Positions 1-5,097 of a stretch of DNA of 6,483 bases are shown here, piece by piece. The DNA lies in the NCBI GenBank assembly GCA_964409235.1, contig CAYPCN010000039.1:1-6483 (forward strand). The letters are read 5' to 3'. This stretch comes from CAINFV01 sp964409235 (GTDB taxonomy: Bacteria > Chlamydiota > Chlamydiia > Chlamydiales > FEN-1388). The position numbers and the translations under genes were made by a program. The notes below the pieces were generated by a model that had not been told where the DNA came from, did not search any database, and saw only the letters and a program-made list of their open reading frames with translations. The first letter of the stretch is position 1. Every line of letters begins with the position of its first letter.

Positions 1-57
1 TATGAGCCCAACGAGCTAACCCCTGCTCCACCCCGCGATCGCTTCAACAATACGTGA
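1..57 (+). CDS. Possible 3' end of an upstream gene (partial)
   Basis: Frame 1 is open from the first base to a TGA at 55-57 and would encode an 18-residue tail, YEPNELTPAPPRDRFNNT. It is rich in proline and polar residues, like the tail of the next gene on the same strand, which also ends in a Pro/Ser/Thr-rich stretch. If real, this is the C-terminus of a protein whose body lies to the left of the window, and the next gene would start 93 bp downstream in the same direction. An open frame of 18 codons is easily found by chance, so the call rests only on composition and on the match in direction. Confidence 0.22.
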   Translation, partial: YEPNELTPAPPRDRFNNT

Positions 58-136
58 GCGAGTCTAGGGCAGGCTACCCTTTCTCTGCAAGGCTCATTTA
101 CAAAAAATTCCCGGAAGCGCACGGTAAGGAAGAACA

Positions 137-144
137 AGGAGAGG
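137..144 (+). promoter_or_regulatory. Shine-Dalgarno site of the coiled-coil protein gene
   Basis: AGGAGAGG lies in a purine-rich run before the ATG at 151, with the AGGAG core nine bases from it. It supports that start over the GTG at 54, which opens a short ORF in a different frame. Confidence 0.6.
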
Positions 145-150
145 AAGTAT

Positions 151-2022
151 ATGGGAACCTCGTCATCCGTATCTTCAACGCCAGGCGCACCTTCAGTAAT
201 ACCAGTGGTACAACCGGGGCAGACATCATCCGTTGCGGTCACCACCACCAGTGCTCCGTCCGTCTATTCCCCTGACGAGGCGTGGAAAAATAAGCACATA
301 AAAGACACGCCCGCGATGCTCATGAAAGCGGCTGTCGAGCAATATAATCAGGAGCATCCAGAAGCCAAAGTCAAGCTTGAAAAAATGACAGATATCGATG
401 TCCATAGCTGCGATCCTTCTGGGACTTGCGCCAAGGAGAAAGAGCTAAACGTCCAAACGACCTCGACTGGAACCGCAGCCTTGTATGTACAGTACGCCAT
501 GAAATTTAAAACCGAGGCCGGTACGGAGATCACGATCAATGTCGAGCAAGGATGGGATACCGGCATACAATATAGAAATACGCGTTCTCTCGCAGCCGAA
601 GAGGCAAACACGAGGATACAAGCCGTTTTCCTCAGTATCAAGCTCAAAGTAAAAGCCGTCGTGCAGCCAAACAAAGACGACCCAACCTCTCCTCGTCACT
701 ATAGCGATAAAAAGATGGAGAAGCTCAACATTACAGAATTTACGTGGAATCGAAGTGCTACCCATGCCTTTGGGGGAGAGTATTTCAAAGGGAAAACTGT
801 GGCCCATCTCGGACTTGGATCGTTGCACGTGCAAGATCGATATGCCCTGGTAGCGATTAGGATCGGTAAGGCGACCTATAACGTAGGCGAGAGTCCTGAG
901 TTCAGGATGAAGATACGGTGTGATACAACGAAACTCGAAAACGAAACACTAGAAACGTCTGAAGCAATAGTAAAACAGGCGCGCAAGAAGCTGGACAAGA
1001 AGGAGCAGGCCCGGAGCAAATTGGAGAAGCTTCAGGAGAGAAAGGCAAAAGAGGAAGAAATAAAACAAGCAACGGAAGAATTGAAAAAAGCAACGGAAGA
1101 ATGGAAAGAAGCCAAACAAAGGTTGAGCACAACACTAGGGACAAACCCAGACCGCTTACTTAATGTATTACAAGATGAAGTGGAACTCGCTGGCGATCGG
1201 CTTAGCGAGCTTGCTGCTATCTTGCCAAGGCGTAAAGGAGAAAAAATGATCTCTAGGGACGTCGACCTGCTCAATGCACAATCTCAAATACAGAAACTGA
1301 AAGAGAGCCAAGCACAATATACAGCACTAGAAGAGGAAGAAGCCAAACTCCTGGAGCAGCTGCCAGAAGAATCTCATCCAACAACTCTTGGCACCCTTGA
1401 CCAGAGAAGAGCCGCAAATTATGAATGGCTTCGGAAGCACAACGCCCTACCCCAAGAAGGAAATCTACTTCGCACCCCAGCCGAGATAGCAACGTATCTT
1501 AACGGTCTCGCCAGAACGTTTTCTGAATCTGAGAAAAAAGAACTCGAGGTTCGACTTAAGCTCCGTACCGTATATCAGGAGATTGGTACACCACAGGCAG
1601 AAATCGAAGGGATCCCACGCTACTCCACTGGCCTTAGAGAGACAATCATGAAAGCACGAGCCAAGGCTTTAGACACAGCAGACCTCCTCGAAAAACAATA
1701 CGCACAGCTGACGACTCACTATCAAACTCTTCTAGAAGTGCGTAAGCGGCTCAAGGAAAGCGGCCCCCTTTCACCATCACAGCAACGAACGCTACAAGAA
1801 CTCGACACTCAAATCAAAAAACTCGAAACTAGACGTACCGAACAGCAGTACGAGTCTATAGGCCCGCGGATCCGTGCATTTAGAACAGAAGTCGAAGAGA
1901 CGTACAAAGACCTAGCGGAAAAGGCCAAGGTGATCCGAGAAAACACTCCGCCGACTAACCCGCCACCTTCACCTCAGGAGAGAACCGATACGAACCCTTC
2001 GCCTTCCTCATCAAAAACGTAA
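151..2022 (+). CDS. Large coiled-coil protein of unknown function
   Basis: I do not recognise this 623-residue protein. It starts at ATG 151 behind a good AGGAG site and ends in TAA. Residues 1-45 are low-complexity and rich in Ser, Thr, Pro and Val, probably disordered, with no signal peptide or membrane segment. Residues about 45-265 look folded, with alternating hydrophobic strands (for example 109-132 and 214-255), and hold the only three cysteines, C87, C93 and C257. From about 268 to 330 the chain is highly charged and helical (Lys/Glu/Ala/Gln), including a duplicated heptad near 306-320. Further helical, Glu/Lys/Leu-rich segments follow at about 336-356, 370-404, 455-478 and 495-595, with breaks at Pro/Gly-containing stretches such as 404-445. 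Residues 599-623 form a Pro/Ser/Thr tail. The architecture suggests a cytoplasmic scaffold or structural protein, or a protein exported without a classical signal; this is inference. The gene converges on pgsA with a 32 bp gap. The reading frame itself is secure because of its length and composition. Confidence 0.9.
   Translation: MGTSSSVSSTPGAPSVIPVVQPGQTSSVAVTTTSAPSVYSPDEAWKNKHIKDTPAMLMKAAVEQYNQEHPEAKVKLEKMTDIDVHSCDPSGTCAKEKELNVQTTSTGTAALYVQYAMKFKTEAGTEITINVEQGWDTGIQYRNTRSLAAEEANTRIQAVFLSIKLKVKAVVQPNKDDPTSPRHYSDKKMEKLNITEFTWNRSATHAFGGEYFKGKTVAHLGLGSLHVQDRYALVAIRIGKATYNVGESPEFRMKIRCDTTKLENETLETSEAIVKQARKKLDKKEQARSKLEKLQERKAKEEEIKQATEELKKATEEWKEAKQRLSTTLGTNPDRLLNVLQDEVELAGDRLSELAAILPRRKGEKMISRDVDLLNAQSQIQKLKESQAQYTALEEEEAKLLEQLPEESHPTTLGTLDQRRAANYEWLRKHNALPQEGNLLRTPAEIATYLNGLARTFSESEKKELEVRLKLRTVYQEIGTPQAEIEGIPRYSTGLRETIMKARAKALDTADLLEKQYAQLTTHYQTLLEVRKRLKESGPLSPSQQRTLQELDTQIKKLETRRTEQQYESIGPRIRAFRTEVEETYKDLAEKAKVIRENTPPTNPPPSPQERTDTNPSPSSSKT
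1067..1102 (+). repeat. Imperfect tandem repeat of one coiled-coil heptad (21 bp period)
   Basis: The 15-base word AAGCAACGGAAGAAT occurs at 1067-1081 and again, identically, at 1088-1102. The period of 21 bases equals seven codons. The encoded residues are KQATEEL followed by KKATEEW, and a third more diverged unit (KEAKQRL) follows. A shift of exactly one heptad keeps the coiled-coil register, so this looks like a recent in-frame duplication in the helical part of the protein. Confidence 0.65.
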
Positions 2023-2054
2023 TCTCCAAAAATTGCCACCTGATTTTCGTGAAT

Positions 2055-2798
2055 TTACCTCCCGAGGGTGGTTCCAGGAGTAGGTGGCCGCCAGGAGCGT
2101 CGGGGCCACTTTCTCCTTCTGAGGATGGCATGGCGAACGAAATGGAAATTGGCGTAGAGATATTCAGCACCTGAGTACAGGGCATAAATAGCCGCTATCA
2201 GGACAATCCATGTACTCGTGATCTTTAGCGTTGCTGTCGAAATCAGCCCCAAAGAATGGGGAATGAGCAACGTCGTCACCGTGATGCCTCCAATGGCCTG
2301 GATCACCGATTTGATCTTGCCCGAAGAGCGCGCGGCAAGAGCAACTCCGCGGAGCGCGCAGACCGTGCGCAACGTGCTGATCACAGAATCGCGGTAGATA
2401 AATAAAAAGACGATGAGCAACGGTAGCGAGACCGGTGGCTGCGTAAAGGCCAAAAAGACAGAGATCCTCGAAATACTGTCAGCCATGGGGTCAAGGACCT
2501 TGCCAAGATCCGTGACCTGGTCGAACTTCCGAGCGAGATAGCCATCAAGCGCGTCCGACGTCTCAAGGGCAACAAGAAGCGTTAAAAGAACATATGGCAT
2601 GACGATCTCCGAAATTCCAAGCGCCGCATGTTCAAGATACAAAAAGAGAAAGACAGGGCTAATGAAAATGCGAATCAACGTCGTGATATTGGCCACCGTG
2701 AGAATGGTCGGCCCGCCAATTGGATGGGCAACGATCTTTTCGAGCCGCTGTCCCACGCGGCCGTTTGAAAGTGGTACTGCCTCCGATTCAACCCCCAT
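2055..2798 (-). CDS. pgsA: CDP-alcohol phosphatidyltransferase, PgsA-like (phosphatidylglycerophosphate synthase)
   Basis: This integral membrane enzyme probably transfers a phosphatidyl group from CDP-diacylglycerol to glycerol-3-phosphate, the first committed step to phosphatidylglycerol and cardiolipin. The complete family signature D-x2-D-G-x2-A-R-x8-G-x3-D-x3-D is visible at D82, D85, G86, A89, R90, G99, D103 and D107. The N-terminal ANITTLIRIFISPVF stretch (36-50), RDS at 136-138 with LRT at 143-145, and SGKIKS at 159-164 match the PgsA branch better than choline or serine transferases. Hydrophobic segments lie at about 38-58, 63-80, 111-134, 165-183 and 195-212. At 247 residues it is longer than typical PgsA (about 180-200), with some 30 extra N-terminal residues and an Arg-rich C-terminal tail (227-237). 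The ATG at 2798 has a perfect AGGAGG site. Substrate choice is inferred from family motifs; another glycerol- or inositol-phosphate acceptor cannot be excluded. Confidence 0.88.
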   Translation of the reverse strand: MGVESEAVPLSNGRVGQRLEKIVAHPIGGPTILTVANITTLIRIFISPVFLFLYLEHAALGISEIVMPYVLLTLLVALETSDALDGYLARKFDQVTDLGKVLDPMADSISRISVFLAFTQPPVSLPLLIVFLFIYRDSVISTLRTVCALRGVALAARSSGKIKSVIQAIGGITVTTLLIPHSLGLISTATLKITSTWIVLIAAIYALYSGAEYLYANFHFVRHAILRRRKWPRRSWRPPTPGTTLGR

Positions 2799-3067
2799 GC
2801 CACCTCCTCGTACTATCTGACGCCCCTAGAGCCATCTGTGACGCGAAATTTCAGAGTTACCTCACACACGACGCATTCACGAGTATGCATGTTCACGGAA
2901 CTCCGAGCCGGTGATATTCGCCGGAAATCAGACCGTCCCGCGCCTCCACAGTTCGAAAATGAAGTCGTAAATATGTCCCTAGTATTAGCCATTTTTCCAT
3001 TCCGCAAAAGGGGAAAGATCTAGTATCTCTTTAGAATTTCTACTCAACCTCGTACACAGCTATTGAT
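2799..3067. other. Divergent intergenic region between pgsA and the MFS permease
   Basis: These 269 bp should hold the promoters of both flanking genes, which point away from each other. I see only weak candidates. For pgsA, TAATACT on the minus strand (2987-2981) lies about 180 bases before the start codon, with a poor -35. For the permease, TAGAAT at 3032-3037 lies 30 bases before its ATG, with no recognisable -35. No strong hairpin, operator-like inverted repeat, tRNA or riboswitch is evident. Short open frames on both strands (2838-3023 plus, 2813-3007 minus) lack ribosome sites and protein-like composition. Confidence 0.5.
2803..2808 (-). promoter_or_regulatory. Shine-Dalgarno site of pgsA
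   Basis: On the minus strand AGGAGG is followed by TGGC and then the ATG at 2798-2796. A full consensus site fixes this start and the 30-residue N-terminal extension. The four-base spacing is a little short. Confidence 0.7.
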
Positions 3068-4219
3068 ATGCCTCGTGATACAAAAGCCATGCGATTTATC
3101 ATGCTCCTCGGATTGGTCAGCCTGTTGGCCGATATCGCTTGCGAGGGAGCGCGGAGCATCCAAGGGCAGTATTTAGCCGTTCTTGGTGCGAGCGGGTCGA
3201 TCGTAGGCATGGTCGCAGGACTGGGAGAGTGCATTGGATACAGCTTTCGCTTGTTCTTTGGATATCTCAGCGACACTTCTGATAAACATTGGCGCTACAC
3301 GCTGCTCGGCTATACCATCAATCTCGTCGCCATTCCCCTCTTTGCCCTCGTTACATCATGGCCCATGGCAGCCCAGCTCGTTCTCTTAGAGCGCCTTGGC
3401 AAAGCCATTCGAACCCCTCCGCGCGATGCCATGATATCCTATGCGACTGATCAAACGGGCAGAGGCATCGGTTTTGGCATCCACAAAGCCATGGACAGCA
3501 TCGGCGCTGTCGTAGGGCCACTCGCCATTTCTCTTGTTCTTCTCTATGCCCATGGCTACCCTACGGCCTTTGCCCTCCTGGCAGTCCCTGCCGCTCTGTC
3601 GCTCTATGCCCTCACGCGCGCAAGAAATTTCTCTCCTGAGCCGAAAGAATTTGCCTCTCCCCAGTTGACATCCTCTGCGAAGGGATTTTCTAGGAAGTTC
3701 TGGCTGGCAATTATCGCTCTTTCTTGCGTCGGCGCCGGGACCGTTGACTTCTCTCTCATGGGCTTTCACCTCCAAAAATCAGCCGCCGTTTCGGTGACGA
3801 TGATTCCCCTCCTGTTTGCCAGCGCCATGATCGTAAACGGCCTCTCAGCCCTGGGCGTCGGGCGCCTCTACGACCGCTTTGGCATCCCCTCTCTCATCGC
3901 CGCCCTAAGTCTTGGCATCTTCGCCACTCCACTTGTGTTCCTCGGGAACACACCCATGGCCTTCATTGGGAGTCTTGTTTGGGGGTTGAACTTGGCCACA
4001 CAGCAGGCGGTCGGAAGAGCGTTGATCGCCGACCTCGTCCCAGTTTCCAAGCGTGGCGCGGCGTATGGGATTTTTTACATTAGCTATGGACTGTGTTGGC
4101 TCATGGGCAGCACGTCCATGGGCCTGCTCTACGATGTCTCTCTCGAGGGAATGATTGCCTTCTCCATCATTGCTCAGCTCATCACCCTGCCCATCTTAGC
4201 CAAATTGCGGCCATTGTAA
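3068..4219 (+). CDS. Major facilitator superfamily permease (MJ1317-like type)
   Basis: This 383-residue polytopic membrane protein has the usual size and two-halved layout of a 12-helix MFS transporter. The loop 2-3 signature appears as FGYLSDTSDKHWRY (64-77), with a weaker copy in the second half at GRLYDRFG (265-272). Between them lies ERLGKAIRTPPRDAMIS (108-124), followed by GFGIHKAMDSIGAVVGPLA (135-153). These motifs are typical of the MJ1317-like MFS group, whose substrates are mostly unknown and often guessed to be drugs or sugars. A hydrophilic central linker runs from about 184 to 210. It is likely a cytoplasmic-membrane secondary transporter driven by an ion gradient. No Shine-Dalgarno site precedes ATG 3068; the ATG at 3089 (MRFIMLLG) is an alternative start that would begin directly at the first helix. 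The substrate cannot be told from the sequence. Confidence 0.9.
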   Translation: MPRDTKAMRFIMLLGLVSLLADIACEGARSIQGQYLAVLGASGSIVGMVAGLGECIGYSFRLFFGYLSDTSDKHWRYTLLGYTINLVAIPLFALVTSWPMAAQLVLLERLGKAIRTPPRDAMISYATDQTGRGIGFGIHKAMDSIGAVVGPLAISLVLLYAHGYPTAFALLAVPAALSLYALTRARNFSPEPKEFASPQLTSSAKGFSRKFWLAIIALSCVGAGTVDFSLMGFHLQKSAAVSVTMIPLLFASAMIVNGLSALGVGRLYDRFGIPSLIAALSLGIFATPLVFLGNTPMAFIGSLVWGLNLATQQAVGRALIADLVPVSKRGAAYGIFYISYGLCWLMGSTSMGLLYDVSLEGMIAFSIIAQLITLPILAKLRPL

Positions 4220-4281
4220 AGTATCCACGACTCTACCCCGTCAGTGCTGGCTCGGTCTACCTTATTTGGTATTCCCGATAG

Positions 4282-4709
4282 CTAGGCTAGACGAAGAGAG
4301 CAATGGTTAGATGGATCAATAGCGGACAAGAAGCTCTCTAGCAGTTCTATTGAGATGTTGTCTTTGCCTTGTTCGTACTGTGCATATGCGTTAGGGGACC
4401 TTGCCTTCAGTCTGTGGGTTACCTCTCTGATAGAAATCCCTGTTTGCTCTCGCTTGCGCCTTAATGCCAGAGCGAGAAGCAATTTGCTGTTGTTAGTGGT
4501 AAGGCCAAAGATGAAAGTGCACATCTAAGGAAATCGTCTTTACAGCCTCTTCCGAAAAAGCGTCGCAGAGCAATTCCGTTACAGCATCTTTTACCATCAG
4601 GAGGATGTCTTCCCTAGAGCGGCTTTGTGTCATAAGATCGAAAGCCTTTATCTCTGCAAGCCAAAGAGAGAGCTTTCTGTCTTTTTTTAATGACACCTTC
4701 AAATTCCAT
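4282..4709 (-). pseudogene. hicB: HicB-family antitoxin with C-terminal HTH, split by two frameshifts
   Basis: Three reading frames in series give one recognisable HicB protein. Frame one starts at ATG 4709 and reads MEFEGVIKK. At the A7 run (4688-4682) it must skip one base to enter DRKLSLWLAEIKAFDLMTQ, the HicB partial RNase-H fold, continuing through SREDILLMVKDAVTELL. Near 4505-4515 a second one-base skip leads into the Xre-type helix-turn-helix, LRRKREQTGISIREVTHRLK, then NAYAQYEQG and SIELLESFLSAIDP. Removing two bases gives 426 nt, that is 141 residues plus stop, the usual size for HicB-HTH proteins. The middle frame could alternatively start at TTG 4702 (KVSLKKDRK), which would make the first break unnecessary; the second is hard to avoid. 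HicB normally neutralises the HicA mRNA interferase and represses its own operon. No hicA is visible on either side, so this looks like a decaying or orphan antitoxin, unless the shifts are sequencing errors or programmed. A TTGACA hexamer at 4748-4743 (minus) may be its -35, without a clear -10. Confidence 0.75.
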
Positions 4710-4909
4710 ACTAATTATTCTCATTTGCATATAGATATACTGTGTCAAGTTTGAGAAAAGTACGCAAATATCTCCATGGAGCGAAGCGGCAGCTCTTGCC
4801 ATAGGTTTTTAATGAGAGACTGTCTTTGGGCTGATGTAGCTATCTTGAAGACCATTGTCAATGTAGCCATAGCGATCCTTCCTGAGGAAACAGGCGGCGA
4901 AATGGTTCT

Positions 4910-4938
4910 TTTAGTAAACATGTCTTATATGCTATAGT
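4910..4938 (+). promoter_or_regulatory. Possible extended -10 promoter upstream of typA
   Basis: TGC-TATAGT (4930-4938) fits an extended -10 element, with TATAGT matching five of six consensus bases. The hexamer 17 bases upstream (TTTAGT, 4910-4915) is a poor -35, as extended -10 promoters allow. Transcription would begin near 4945 and leave a leader of about 150 bases before typA. The start would fall inside the hairpin at 4939-4959, so that hairpin would not form in this transcript. The motif is short and the region AT-rich. Confidence 0.22.
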
Positions 4939-4961
4939 AAACCCCTTGTAATGGGGTTTTT
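4939..4961 (+). terminator. Terminator-like hairpin with T-tract
   Basis: AAACCCC (4939-4945) pairs perfectly with GGGGTTT (4953-4959) around the seven-base loop TTGTAAT, and the T-tract TTTTT (4957-4961) overlaps the 3' arm. This resembles a short intrinsic terminator reading on the plus strand, which would insulate typA from transcription through the hicB region. Reading on the minus strand gives only three T residues, so plus is the likelier direction. With four G-C pairs the stem is modest. It could also be a leader hairpin of an upstream-initiated typA transcript. Confidence 0.42.
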
Positions 4962-5097
4962 GGGAGATAGAATAGGATCTTTTTTTCCGAGTCTATCCAA
5001 AACCTCCTCGCTAATATGTCGGGGCATACGGGCTTCGATTGAACACAATGAGTCCTGATATCCCACACGTAAACAACTCCTTCCTAAAGTCAGATTG

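Larger units (their letters stand above)
4710..5097. other. AT-rich intergenic region between hicB remnant and typA
   Basis: This 388 bp gap must contain the hicB promoter on the minus strand and the typA promoter on the plus strand. It is visibly richer in A and T than the pgsA, MFS and typA genes. It holds a terminator-like hairpin (4939-4961) and an extended -10-like element (4930-4938), both listed separately. A 41-codon plus-strand frame from ATG 4812 to TAG 4937 (MRDCLWADVAILK...) ends one base before the hairpin; it has only a weak AGG as ribosome site and matches nothing I know. A minus-strand frame at 4932-5135 overlaps the 5' end of typA and is probably chance. No hicA-like gene was found in any frame of this gap. 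Confidence 0.5.

Noticed and set aside
54..275. 73-codon plus-strand open frame starting with GTG
   Set aside because: It overlaps the start of the 623-residue gene in another frame and has no ribosome site; the AGGAG before ATG 151 supports the longer frame.
348..834. Overlapping minus-strand open frames of 108 and 129 codons
   Set aside because: They are antisense to the 623-residue gene, overlap each other and show no ribosome site or recognisable motif.
2023..2054. Shared terminator between the converging genes
   Set aside because: The 32 bp gap has A- and T-rich words but no stem with a following T-tract that I can draw.
2838..3023. Short open frames on both strands between pgsA and the MFS gene
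   Set aside because: About 60 codons each, mutually antisense, without ribosome sites or protein-like hydrophobic pattern; likely chance.
3386..3775. 129-codon minus-strand open frame
   Set aside because: It is antisense to the MFS gene, whose motifs cover the same bases.
4270..4291. Short GCTAG direct repeat as a possible integration or target-site duplication
   Set aside because: Two adjacent five-base copies are too short to distinguish from chance, and no matching copy bounds the other side of the hicB region.
4614..4802. 62-codon minus-strand frame as a separate gene, possibly hicA
   Set aside because: Its only recognisable part is the MEFEGVIKK start of hicB; the residues before it do not resemble HicA, and after the A7 run it is out of the HicB frame.
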